Below the pieces are notes generated by a model. It did not search any database and had not been told where the DNA came from. It was given only the letters and a program-made list of their open reading frames with translations. DNA of 64,000 nucleotides, taken from assembly GCF_000003195.3 (NCBI RefSeq), contig NC_012876.2, positions 5,953,306 through 6,017,305 on the forward strand, written 5' to 3'. Source of the stretch: Sorghum bicolor. Taxonomy: Eukaryota > Streptophyta > Magnoliopsida > Poales > Poaceae. The position numbers and the translations under genes were made by a program. Positions within the stretch are counted from its first letter, which is position 1. Each line of letters opens with the position of its first letter. Below, one piece after another: positions 32,901 through 43,290 of this stretch.

Positions 32901-34166
32901 GATTTTTATTGGTTCCCTACAGCCATGCTCAAAGTTAAAAACTGAAAATGTATATTATGTAGGCTTGTTTTTATTTGCTGTATTTGCAATCTGATCTTGG
33001 AGATTACATACACCTAGTGACTCCTGAATGCTCATTTGAAAACTTTTTCTGAACACTGTTGTTATAGTAGAGTTGAGTATTTGCTTTATGTTGACCTATG
33101 TGAATAGAAATAAGAAATTCGAAATAGAAATTTAGCATGAAGAGCTTGTAGGAAAATATAGCTTCACCATTCTATAAAAGGGTTGTTAGTCTGTCTAATT
33201 TTTTTGACATCAATATCTAGTCATATGTAAATGTATCTTGTATGTTACGACTCATCAGGGTAGCATTAAGTATACATTTAGTGCATGATTGTTTGTATGT
33301 GTGGTACTTCCTGGAAATATAGTAGCTATATATCCTGCTGTTTGAATTTTGCCAAACCAATGGGAGAGTTACCTTGTTACTTTGAATCATGTATTTCTTC
33401 AATGTCACACAAATCTCTAATCACTGCAGTACGAGGGGAGTAGGAACAAACATTGAAGAAACTGCACTACTTTACCCCGTTTTGTTGGTTTTAATGTAGT
33501 TTCATACTTTCATGAGACTGTTACTGATCTTCTTGGTTTGCCACAGAAATGGAAGTGTCTGATATTAATTTTCTTTCCCTGTTATGTGATCTGTGGTAAT
33601 GTTTCGTTCCATTCTCTCTCTTTTTTTTCCAGCTGATTTCTGCAATTGATCGGCATAGGCATTGCACAGAGCATCCAATAAAATTTATATCGGTGAGGCA
33701 ACCAAATGTTGTTAAATTTAAGATCAAGCCAGGTAAATCCTTTGGTCTTTGGTATGGTCATGTGCTGAGATTCTAGAGCTAGTTTGTGTGGCAAGCATAA
33801 ACCTGTACCATGTCAAATAATTCATGGAGCAACATCACAGTAGTACAGTCATGAATCCCATACCCCATACCTAGCTGTAGGTTAACTCACCTTTGTGACA
33901 AAATTTGGGGAATATATCACCAGTTTTAGGCACTGCAAGTAAGAAAGTATAAAATTTATTTTGGCATGTAACTTTGTTTTAGTATTTCTTTTAAGTAACA
34001 TAATTACATCTTTTTCTTCTATTCTGTAGGTTCAGATTCTGGTGCTTCTGACAGCAGAGCGAAAAGAATCTCATCCTTCTTATTTCACCCATTTTTCCCG
34101 CTTGCACTTTCGATTCAACAGACTTACATGCAGCCAACTGTTGTCAATATTCACTTCAGGAGATAG
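26941..34166 (+). CDS. DET1: DET1 (de-etiolated 1), 11 exons, intact
   Basis: DET1 is a nuclear repressor of photomorphogenesis that works with COP10, DDB1 and CUL4 in light signalling and protein turnover. Exons: 26941-27021, 28107-28531, 28647-28875, 30808-30903, 31179-31247, 31480-31536, 32056-32136, 32215-32379, 32748-32843, 33633-33732, 34030-34166. All junctions are GT-AG and phases agree, giving 1536 nt or 511 residues. Diagnostic segments include FYENLVPSYTIYD, FRKFTDDGQYLVAFSRNHQ, LIVYRPIWLTYS, FGLFATSTAQ, LRYQTVHILQIRDSG, KKKFYFHFQDYVDLIIWK, IKFGSVDGG, AFFAVYNMETTDIV, QSPSPYFDLSLFRYDEK and, at the end, VVNIHFRR. It is about 30 residues shorter than Arabidopsis DET1, chiefly at the exon 3/4 junction, where intron 3 (1.9 kb) carries two transposons. 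No stop or frameshift is seen. Confidence 0.95.
29471..29739. mobile_element. Stowaway-like MITE in DET1 intron 3
   Basis: Ends CTTCCTCCAGTCTCAAATAT and TTATGATTAGAGGAAA are imperfect inverted copies flanked by TA. Confidence 0.6.
29970..30616. mobile_element. Mutator-like (MULE) non-autonomous element in DET1 intron 3
   Basis: Long inverted ends (GGCCAAATTGT, ATATAGCACT, TTTGCAAACATACCAC; right copy GTGGTATGTTTGCAAA, ATAT, ACAATTTGGCC) enclose about 500 bp of GC-richer DNA. The flanks are A-rich and could hide a 9-bp duplication. The interior has open frames on both strands (30313-30525 +, 30264-30476 -), so a captured gene fragment is possible. Confidence 0.6.
31554..31981. repeat. Near-perfect 428-bp hairpin in DET1 intron 6
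   Basis: Two arms of about 200 bp, centred near 31768, are almost fully complementary (GGCAAAATATTCA with TGAATATTTTGCC; CACATCTTCGGTGCAATCCA with TGGATTGCACCGAAGATGTG; CTAGTGCATATGCAAATGAA with TTCATTTGCATATGCACTAA). It is transcribed as part of the DET1 pre-mRNA and would fold into long double-stranded RNA. Confidence 0.85.
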
Positions 34167-34389
34167 AAAAAATATAGCTGTCACCTTAATTGTATCTCTA
34201 TCACTAATATTAAGCTTGCAGCAGTGCTCGCTGAAAATTTTGGTCATCTGTAGTAGGATGTTTAGCTGATAGATGTTACAAATCGGGGTAACAAGAGAGG
34301 TCTGTTGTTTGGGAAAATGAAAATCTAGTTTGGTTCCCCTTCCAAACAATTACGTGAATAACTTGAAAACAATTATGCTGTTGGGATGC

Positions 34390-35265
34390 AAACATGTGGT
34401 GGCATGGGGGAGCGTTGGACTGAGCCATCGATGGTGTTGGGATAGCGGTCCAACGGCTGGTTTGCAGGGCCAACGGCTAGTGGAGCCTTGGGGCCTCTAT
34501 TTAACTGGCTTGGCCGGCTTGGGGGCGACTCTCTTGGCAAATTGTAGTTGTGTGACACCCCAGAGCTGAGCAAAGCCTCTCCCACCCATCTCCTTCACTT
34601 GTGCATCATCTAAGGTAGATTTGGAGTGATCCAAATTGCTTTTGCATAGAGTTTGAACATCTAGTGGTACTTTGTGATCGTGTTCACCGAGGGATTTTTG
34701 TTTCTCTTGGTGGTTGCCGCCATCTAGACGGCTTGGAGCAACGGAGGATCGTTGAGCGGCTTTGGTGATTGTAGATGGCTCCGATCAAGATCATGAGGGG
34801 TCATTGTGCTTATTCCCCGTGGAAAATTTGCGAAAGACAACTCTTGTGGAATCGTGGCTAGGTGGAGTGCTCCTTTGAGTGGTACTTGGGGCGCCTGGTA
34901 GCGCGGGCTTGGCATTTGAGTCCAACTGGCGTGGGAACCATTAAGTTGAGACTTGCCACAACGTGGACGTAGGTTGTTGGCAATCAACCAAACCACAGGG
35001 ATAAATCTTGGTCTTCACATAGTGATCATATTATCTCTTGCCCCGTTTCGGTTCGCAAAGCTATATCATTAGTACTTGTAGAGCTTTACTTGTTAGTGTG
35101 ATAGTTTGTGTGTGCTAGCTAACTAGAGTAGAAGTAACTAGTGCAATTAGCTCTCTAGCCATTGCCTAAGGTTGCTATTGTTAGTGTTATTGTGTGAAAT
35201 TAGTTTATAGACATAGCAACTAGACTTGTGTAGGCTTGCTTGTGGTTGTTGTGGATTAGTGACCA
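34390..35265 (+). mobile_element. LTR-retrotransposon fragment
   Basis: Similar in order and orientation to the last third of the solo-LTR-like insertion at 52567-54490 (TTGGCCGGCTTGG, TGGTTGCCGCCATCTAGACG, GGCTTGGAGCAACGGAGG against TAGTTGCCGCCACCTAGATG, GGCTTGGAGCAGTGGAGG). No ends resolved. The stretch 34167-34389 is the DET1 3' flank. Confidence 0.55.
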
Positions 35266-35384
35266 CACAGATACAGCCATACAGGTAATAAGTGACAATG
35301 GTAAATGGTGTCATTGTTCGTTTGACTGATAAACCATGGCAGAAAGTATTATTGGCTGATTTGTTACGAGAATAGCTGGTAAGC

Positions 35385-35590
35385 TGCCCATTCCCACATG
35401 TACGCGCGCATTATTCACCTGCTGACGACACATGACATAAGCAGAAAGTTAGCACTGGGCAAATTGCACTGCGGCCTAGAACCTCGGATGAAAAAGGTCC
35501 TGCAGTTGGTGCACTGCAAAACTCCGCAGCTGCATTACTGCAACTGAAACCTCTCTGGCTGCAGTTGGTGCAACTGAAACCTCTCTAGCT
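35385..35590 (+). repeat. Relic of the PROPEP-type upstream region
   Basis: CATTCCCACATGTA, GCTGACGAC, ATAAGCAGAAA and TGCACTGCAAAACTC with GCAGCTGCATTACTGCAAC occur in the same order as in the upstream region of the gene at 15986 (14580-15850), but condensed. No PROPEP coding sequence follows. Confidence 0.45.
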
Positions 35591-35634
35591 ACATTTATTT
35601 CTAACATTTTTTACAAAACTTATATATCTCTCTT

Positions 35635-36385
35635 AGGGTTGAAAGTGGTATGGATAATTCTCCGCTCTGATTCGCTCCGAATCCGAATTTTAAGAATATG
35701 GATAAATATTTTTAATATCCACGCGGATATGGATAATCCGAATCAGATTATAGGTGGATGCGGTGTAGGATATGGGATTGGTGAAATTTGACGGATATGA
35801 ATTATCCGATAATTGAATGTGGATTATCCGACGCTTACAATGGGATAATCTGAATTTTAGGAGTCCAAGTGAAAAGAATATAAGTCAGCCTAGCCCATGA
35901 CACAAACATGATTATATTGTAGCCCACAACAAAGCTCGTCCGATAAAAGAATTCTATCAAAGTGAAGGACTAGTACAACACAAAGAGTGAAGGCAAAGTT
36001 TTATCTAATTAAGAATATTTACTTATTTTACACACCTTTTTATACTCTTAAATTCAAACTGCTAACATGTATTAAATTTTTGAGATCTTAAATCAAAGTG
36101 GTGGATTGATGGTGATTATTTTTTGTTGCACAACTGCTTTATGACTTTAGTTAATGAATTGTTTCTCATCATAAAAAATAACACATAAGCACATATTATC
36201 CGACTTCAAAAAATTTGCTTCCACTCTAATACCGGTCCGAATCCGTACCATTTCCGTCATCTAAAAAATCCGTATTCATATCTGAATCCGCATGATATCC
36301 GATCCGCTTCGAATCCGATCAAGAAAAAAAGATTAGGATATGGGGAAGCTATTATCCGTTCCGATCCGATCCGTTTTTATCCCTA
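35635..36385. mobile_element. Mutator-type MITE with 9-bp target duplication
   Basis: Flanked by ATCTCTCTT on both sides (35626-35634, 36386-36394). Ends AGGGTTGAAAGTGGTATGG and CCGTTTTTATCCCTA are loosely inverted. Both terminal regions are packed with GGATAATCCGA/ATCCGATCCG motifs in opposite orientations. AT-rich middle, no gene. Confidence 0.75.
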
Positions 36386-36579
36386 ATCTCTCTTGTAATT
36401 TTATAAACAATAAGAGAGATAAAATTTATGAACAAATTTATTTTTACTTTATCAAATGAAGAAATGACCAAAATAAAGGTTGTAGATCTTGAGAAGTTAT
36501 ACAAAGTTATACAACTTTATAGTTAAAAACTTTTTGATTGAATTCATTTAGGGTTTTAAAATTCGATTTGAAATTTTTT

Positions 36580-36857
36580 CTTTGCCAAGTGTTTTATTGA
36601 CACTCGGCCAAGAAGATCTTTGCCAAGTGCTAAAGAAACACTCGGCAAAGAGGCTTCTTTGTTGAGTGTCAAAAAAACTCTCGACAAAGATCTTCTTTGT
36701 CGAGTGTTTTTTTTTATACTCGGTAAAGAAGCCTCTTTGCCGAGTGTTTTTTTGCCAAGTGTTTTTTTGGCACTCGGCAAAGAGCTTCTTTGCCGAGTGG
36801 TAAAAAAATACTCAGCAAACCATTTGACACTCGGCAAAGAGCCAGATTCCGATAGTG
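36580..36857. mobile_element. CACTA-type transposon end with subterminal repeats
   Basis: About a dozen CACTCGGCAAAG/CTTTGCCGAGTG motifs in both orientations lead to the terminus GATTCCGATAGTG (CACTATCGGAATC on the other strand), the CACTA signature. No opposite terminus was found nearby, so this looks like a deleted or broken element. Its ORFs are made of the repeats. Confidence 0.7.
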
Positions 36858-38190
36858 TCTTACCCCATGCATTAAAAGAAGAACTAGCTTTGCCTGCTGG
36901 TGCACTAGTGATGAGTGATGACATCGATTAGTGCTCGGCTTGATGCTACTATATGTTTTGTCTACACAACATCTATTTACTTTATCAGCATTACTCCGTA
37001 CACGCTGATAAGTTATGATAGAAAGTATCGTTGGCTAATTTGTTGTGAGCGAAAAATACTACTGAGTGATTGACAAATTCGGCTGATAAGCTCAAACGAA
37101 TAGGCTACTAGTAGCCTACTTCTTCTCATGGATGGGGAAAGCTGCAGAGGATACTAATTCAAACAAGACATGATATCTGATAAATCTGTTTGCTTTTCAT
37201 ATGGACCATCTTTCAGTCAATGAATTATTTATCTATTAATTATATGTGCTTTTGTTAATCTGCGTTGCTACCTTGATCTACTTTTTCCGGCCTATGTCTT
37301 CCTTTTCTTGTTTATTTTCATCCATCTACAGTGATTTAGCTTACAAATGAAAAATGTCTACGTCCAAAAGAATACCACATGGCTTCCCTTTTAGAGTTGG
37401 GATTGATTAGAGCAGATGACATATTTGATTGTTCCTGAAGTAAATTCTCTGTATGTCATTTCTTTTTGTTACATGTTGTGTTGTTTTAGAAGAGAGGAAA
37501 TCGTGTCTCGCAAAAAAAGGTGGAAAATCCTACATTCAACGTATCCACATTGTCGGTACAATCGTGTTTAAGAAGTAAACTTCTCTGGCTCTTCAATCTT
37601 GCCTCGGTGGTCGTGTCTTAGGTTTTCACTTGCAATTCTCAAGTAACAGTCATTTTTTCTCAGTTGCTTCCAAACAAGTTGGCTTTCATATCTACCACCT
37701 CCTGCGTAGTTATCACATCTTCTTTCTATGCTTATTTTCATCTCTGGATCAATAGTATCCCTAACTGGGAATGGAAAAAGCGTGCTTGCGAGGAAGAACA
37801 GGAAAACGAGTGGACAAACTATTCTATTCAAAGCGAGGAAACATTGGAGAAGGAAGCCAGCAGCATAAAGAAACACGTCAGTTTTGCCAAACCCTATAGT
37901 TCAACACTCCAAAGATCCTGACCAAGCCTCCGTGCTTGATCAAGTTTGGGGCCATATTCATCCCTCACCCAGCACTCTCATCAGAGTTCAATGGATCTCT
38001 TTGTTTATCATTCTTTCAGAGGTTTCAATTTCAATACTAGCAGCCATGCTATTCGCTCCAAGTTTGTTTTGCATGGATCTCCTGTTGCCGCGATTCTAGT
38101 GGAGATTTTTTTTTTGGAAGTTTTGAATTTTAAATTCCCAAATCTGTACGCACTGTTAGACCCATCTTTGCTCTCATTGCCTGGGCCCAA
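36858..38190. other. Intergenic DNA without recognised genes
   Basis: Two overlapping short ORFs (37568-37876 minus, 37664-37921 plus) have no family I recognise and no supporting structure. GCTGATAAG-type blocks near 37000-37100 (also at 25630-25740 and 35320-35380) suggest an old MITE. Confidence 0.4.
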
Positions 38191-38436
38191 GGCCTTTTTT
38201 ACTTCCACCAAAAAACCCAAAATTTTTCAAGATTCCCCGTCACATTGAATCTTTAGGCGCATGCATGAAGTATTAAATATAGATAAAAATAAAAACTAAT
38301 TGCACAGTTTGGTCGGAATTGACGAGACGAATCTTTTGAGCCTAGTTAGTCCATGAGTGAACAATAATTACCACAAACAAACGAAAGTGCTACATACGTG
38401 TCGCAAAAATTTTCCCTTCCGGAACTAAACAAGGCC
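38191..38436. mobile_element. Tourist-like MITE, CAA duplication
   Basis: GGCCTTTTTTACTTCC to GGAACTAAACAAGGCC, flanked by CAA on both sides. Confidence 0.8.
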
Positions 38437-38969
38437 CAAGTTCATGCCCATTCGACTGCACGGGAAAAATTCGGTGCTTGCATTGGCTTGCTTCAATTAT
38501 GGTACGTCCAGAAGATGTGCTTAACTAGAGCCCGACCCAATTTTGGTTTGGACGAAGAAACATCTTTTTTTGGAATATCTTCACGTACAGACACTATGGC
38601 AACCGTACTCGCCATCCATTTGGCAGTAAGTACCCACCCATTTAAGCAAACAAGTCTGTCGAGCACAAACTGACAAACCCATGGGAGAACTTGAAACAAT
38701 CGATCCATGATATATGGTAGAATTCATAATAAGTGGATAAAACTTACAACACAGGAACATTTCCAAAGCTCAATCATACAACTTGCAGAATGAAAAATTA
38801 GGTCAAGATAATATGATGCTTCTGCTCATGCACAAGTGATGACCTGTGTTAGCACCTACGGTGTTACACAAACCCTCCCCGATTCTCGTTTGAAGACTCC
38901 TGAGAAGTTGAACTCTTCACATTCCCAAACTAATTAACAGTTGCGTAAGATTTTAAAGAAATCATCCTT
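38437..38969. other. Intergenic DNA without recognised genes
   Basis: Overlapping ORFs on opposite strands (38398-38673 plus, 38493-38708 and 38581-38766 minus) have no recognisable family. I see nothing else. Confidence 0.4.
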
Positions 38970-39748
38970 ATTTTTTTAAAATAAAATAATTAGATAATGC
39001 CGATGACAAATCCTGCCCGAGAGGATTTAACAATGCTATATTTTCAGTGGTAGGCGACGTCTCCATCGACAACGAGGCGTTGGTGGTGACTTTGTGAATC
39101 TCATAATCTGCTGGCTCTGACAGCGAGGCGCCGGTGATGACTTCGTGAATCTTGTGATATGTCGGCTAAGTATTTTAGAGGTGCTCCTAGGGTAGAGTTT
39201 ACGTATGCGTGTTTACAGGGGTGAGTATTCGTACGTCGTGAGTGTCTTCGTTATACTGTGTAATTTAAAAAGAAGAAATCTTACATGAGATAAATATATA
39301 ATAAGCAAGTTAGGTTCATGTTCACGGAGTTGTGTGCAAACAATTAGATGTATATCTGTATGTTTATAGAGACATGGATATATGATAGAATAGTTTTAGA
39401 ACACCTAGAAAAGATCACAATACCTCCATGTCAACAGTCGGTATTTTCGATCATGTACATCTTTGTGATGGAAAACATATCAAAGTTATTATTTGTTTGT
39501 TAGTTTATATTAGTATAATGCCTCGATCGTGTAGGTGGGAATTCAATACTAATAAGCTAGTATGCCATATATTTTATTAAAACATTATCCTACGACATAT
39601 ATGCAGAATATGATGGAGAGAATAATGCACCTCGTGTAGCGTTCTGTTGTATGGTAGCTAGACGATACATATACTATTTTTTAGGGTGCAGATAAATGCT
39701 CCCGCCACCTCACCACTACCGTTCGAACTTATCCACTGAATATAACAG

Positions 39749-40087
39749 TTATTTAGTTTTTTTTTCATAACAAATCAACGAACGGTAATTCTATAGTTGT
39801 TCAGATAAGTAAACAATACTTGCCATTGGTCTCTTATTTAGTTTTTTTTCATAACAAATCAACGAACAGTAATTCTATAGTTGTTCAGATAAGTAAACAA
39901 TACTTGCCATTGGTCTCTTATTTAGTTTTTTTTTCATAACAAATCAACGAACAATAATTCTATAGTTGTTCAGATAAGTAAACAATACTTGCCATTGGTC
40001 TCTTATTTAGTTTTTTTTTCATAACAAATCAATGAATAGTAATTCTATAGTTGTTCAGATAAGTAAACAATACTTGCCATTGGTCTC
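39749..40087 (+). repeat. Four-copy tandem repeat, 85-bp unit
   Basis: Copies start at 39749, 39834, 39918 and 40003 and are nearly identical (CATAACAAATCAACGAAC, ATTCTATAGTTGTTCAGATA, AAACAATACTTGCCATTGGT). Differences are a few substitutions and T-run length. Non-coding. Confidence 0.9.
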
Positions 40088-40217
40088 TTAGTTTATTTTA
40101 GCGGGAAAGAGAAACAGCATCACTTTAGAATAACGATCTAGATATATTCTCTCGTGAAATGTTTCGGATCAGGTTCTTTTATGAAATGTTTCAGATGATA
40201 GAATCAGAATCATTGAA

Positions 40218-40425
40218 GGCCTTATTTAGTTCTCAAATTTTTTTGGGTTGAAGTACTGTAGCATTTTCATTTTTATTTAACAAACATTGTCTAATTATAG
40301 AGTAATTGGTCTTAAAAGATTCATCTCGTAATTTACAGGTAAACTGTGCAATTAGTTTTTGTTTTTATTTATATTTAATGCTCCATACATGTGTCGTAAG
40401 ATTCGATGTGACGGAGAGTCCATTC
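40218..40425. mobile_element. Tourist-like MITE, right end lost
   Basis: GGCCTTATTTAGTTCTC start and family interior ending GATTCGATGTGACGGAGAG. The final CTAAACAAGGCC is absent. Confidence 0.65.
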
Positions 40426-40638
40426 CGACAAAAAAAGTTTTTTTTTCATACCAAATCATATAAATAAAAATATGCTTTGAATTTTTTTGAACTTTTTGTT
40501 GGCGAACAACAACTTAAACGCAACCATAGCTTGCTGCATCTGGAAAGAATCATCGAACAAATATGACATGAGTAGGAAGAATGAGAATCACTTTAAAACC
40601 ACGTTTTCACTGTTTTAGAATCTTAGGCGACACATTGA

Positions 40639-40872
40639 GGCCTTGTTCATCAAAAAAACCAAAAACTTTTTAAGCTTGTCACATCGAATCTTGCGGCATA
40701 TGCATAGAACATTAAATATAGACGAAAATAAAAATTAATTCTATAATTTGCAAGTAAATCACGAGATAAATCTTTTAATCTTAGTTAGTCTATGATCGAA
40801 TAATATTTGTCAAATAAAAATGAAAATGCTATAGTACCAAAATCCAAAATATTTTTAGAGCTAAACAACGCC
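40639..40872. mobile_element. Tourist-like MITE, TGA duplication
   Basis: GGCCTTGTTCATC to GAGCTAAACAACGCC, with TGA at 40636-40638 and 40873-40875. It lies about 400 bp upstream of the TATA box of the 41366 gene. Confidence 0.8.
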
Positions 40873-41267
40873 TGAGAATTGTTCCAAACAGTTTGAAGCA
40901 GAAACATTTTGCTGATGTGCTGTTCTGGTCCGATCTTACCGATTCTCGTCAGAATCGGAAACGATTCTGTGTTCCAAATTCTTTTGATAGGATAGAAGAT
41001 TTTGGTCAATTTACAAGCTTGTGTTCTTGGATTTTAATTTGGATAAACACGAAGGATTAATAATATAAGTAAGGTTTGTAATAAAATGATGCACGCTTTC
41101 CGTTTATATAGCAAATAAACAGTCGCATTTAATATTCTTGTGTTGTCTCCTCTGCACACATCGTCAGTAGTACAGTTCATTGTCAACAGTGTGGACACGG
41201 CTTCGCACAAAAAACAAAACTGTGGACACGGAAACAAGCTAGAGCTCAATGATTGTTCAGCACCCTG

Positions 41268-41274
41268 TATAAAT
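41268..41274 (+). promoter_or_regulatory. TATA box of the two-exon PROPEP-like gene
   Basis: TATAAAT, 92 bp before the ATG at 41366. A W-box on the opposite strand (GGTCAA, 41004-41009) lies about 260 bp further upstream. Confidence 0.55.
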
Positions 41275-41365
41275 CGGCCTCGGCTGCAGCGCCATGCCTC
41301 CTCACGATCAAAGAGAGTGCCCCCAAGACCTCGATCGAGCGAAATTCTCTTGAGTTCCGAAAGCA

Positions 41366-41958
41366 ATGGAGGGCAAGGTAGAAGCAGTTCTGGCGGGCAA
41401 GAAGATGAGCAGCTTGCCGGCGGACGGCGGGGAAGAGGAGGACGCCATGGCCACGGCGTCGTCGTCGTCGGCATCCATCTTCGCCTTCCTCGCTCTTCCA
41501 CTGTCGGTCCTGTGTCACGTCGCCTGCCTCTGCGCCGGCTACCTGGGCCGCGACGGCGGCCTGAAACCTTCTTCTCCTGCTCCGGCGCCATCGTCGTCGT
41601 TGTCGTCTTCCTCAACAGCTGCTGCCGCTTGTCGGCGAGGCGAGGTCGAGGCTGCTGCATCCATAGTAAGCACATTGAAGAACACATGCATCCTCGTGTT
41701 CGATTCGATTCGATCACATCTCGGCTAGACTCGTTATTTTCGTTTGCGTGCAAAAAAATGAATCGATGCACGATGGATTAATTCTGATTATTAATTAATT
41801 ACGAATAACTCTCCCTGTAATGTAATGGTGTGGCGGCGCAGGAAGATTGCGCGGAGGTGGTGCTTGAGGAGGTGCGATCACGAGGGTTCACGCCTCCAAA
41901 GCCGCGTAGCGTTCCCAGGGAATCCAGAGTTGGCGCAGGTGGCGGAGTGCATCATTAG
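41366..41958 (+). CDS. Two-exon PROPEP-like precursor 5
   Basis: Exon 1 is 41366-41665 and exon 2 is 41842-41958, joined by a GT-AG intron in phase 0, giving 138 residues. The last 23 residues (116-138: FTPPKPRSVPRESRVG then AGGGVHH at the stop) fit a Pep: prolines first, a PRE segment, then a glycine cluster ending in histidine. They are preceded by an acidic amphipathic stretch (EDCAEVVLEEVRSR), and arginines at 112 and 114 are possible processing sites. Residues 38-60 are strongly hydrophobic (IFAFLALPLSVLCHVACLCA) and could be a membrane segment, which is unusual for a PROPEP. It stands alone, about 25 kb from the other four, between partly duplicated flanks. The uninterrupted exon 1 frame would otherwise run to 41728 and lack the peptide. 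Confidence 0.7.
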
Positions 41959-43004
41959 CTTCATCTGCAAAACGGATGCTGTTGAAGTCAAGAGTATTCA
42001 GCCTGCGCTTAAGATCAACAACAATTTTCATGTAATTTGAAATAAAAAAAGCAGAAAATATATATTGTTACTCCCTCCATCCAAAAAAGAGTGTCGTGTG
42101 GGTTTGTGTCTGTCAATTTTTTCTTAAATTTGACTATAATATAAGGAGAATGAGACTCTACGAGGAGTACACAATGGATTACAACACAGGACATGTTGCG
42201 CCGAGAAGGCGAGAGATATGTCATAGCCTAATGCCTTAGTGGGCCCTGAAGTGTTGGCACCAAAATGGACCAATAGTGTCGATATGAGCAGCACCTTAAT
42301 ATTGTAGCACATCGCAAAACCCGTCTAGATCTAGGATTGGGAAGAGCCAAAAAATAAGATTACTTATAATACAAGTCGAGTCATGTTGGGTCATTCCCAT
42401 AAATTCAAAAGAAGTATCTATTGAGATTAAACAAGCACAATCTAGGGGAAACCTTAATGCTCTCTCCCCTCTCCTCTCTCTCAGCCGTTGGCATCCATGC
42501 CGTCTTCCTTGTGCCTAGACATCTGCAGCACCCTGCCGCCGCCCCATCCCTCTCTCTAGGTGCGGTCAACCCTAGCGCAGTCGTTCTTTCTCTCTAATCT
42601 GACCCCCAATCTCCTCAATTCTACCCCCAAATCAAGGATCATCACAAAATGTTCTCTTAAGTTTAAATATTAGAAATACATGTTTTTGTTTTTTTTATCA
42701 CAACAGTTTCATGGCTACACCCGACAGTAATATCCATCCTATCAATCTGGTGTAGTGTGTGCAAGAAATAAGCCGTTTCAAACAGGTTTCGGTCTACTGC
42801 ATAAATACCGGTGGGAACTCCAAACCTGGTACAAACAAAAATCACAAAGATGCAGAAATTTTTATAACTCTATGAATTTTTGACTAATATTTTAAAATAT
42901 ATGAACAAATCTTATCCAAGTGAAAAATCCAAATTATATTGATATATGGGCCTTGCAGTGGTACTCCCATTACCTTGTAGAGGTAAGATCCCAAAGAAAT
43001 CGGC
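41959..43004. other. Intergenic DNA with a Stowaway-like end
   Basis: ACTCCCTCCATCCAAAAAAG at about 42071 looks like one terminus of a Stowaway element; the partner end was not found. A C/T-rich stretch at 42460-42620 may derive from a retroelement leader. No gene seen. Confidence 0.4.
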
Positions 43005-43290
43005 ATTAATAATAGAAAAATAAAATAATTAAATAATGCTGATGATGAATCTTTCCTGAAATAAATATATAACCAAGTTAAGTTCATGTTCACGGAGTCA
43101 TGTGCAAACAATAACTTGTATTCCATCAGTATGTGTAAAGAGACATGAAACGAAATATGCTTAGAAAAATTTGAACTTTTTGTTGGCGAACATCAACTTA
43201 AACACATTCTACTGTAACTTGTTGCATTTGGAAATAATTAATGAAAAATTATCATGTGAGCAAGAAGAATGAGAGCTCTCGAGAAAATTT
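43005..43290 (+). repeat. Duplicated segment right of the 41366 gene
   Basis: Condensed copy of sequence in 38970-40620 (TAATGCTGATGATGAATC, GTTCATGTTCACGGAGT, CTTTTTGTTGGCGAACATC). From 43291 to 43974 only AT-rich Stowaway-like interior sequence is visible. Confidence 0.6.

Larger units (their letters stand above)
38970..40620 (+). repeat. Duplicated segment left of the 41366 gene (pairs with 43005-43290)
   Basis: Blocks AAAATAATTAGATAATGCCG, AGTTAGGTTCATGTTCACGG and GAACTTTTTGTTGGCGAACA recur in the same order at 43005-43290, where the DNA between them is missing. The 85-bp tandem repeats and a Tourist-like MITE lie in the longer copy. Confidence 0.6.

Noticed and set aside
37568..37876. 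102-codon minus-strand ORF
   Set aside because: No recognised family, overlaps another ORF on the opposite strand, no promoter or splice evidence.
39749..40087. CRISPR-like array
   Set aside because: Plant DNA, and units are continuous 85-bp tandem copies without unique spacers.
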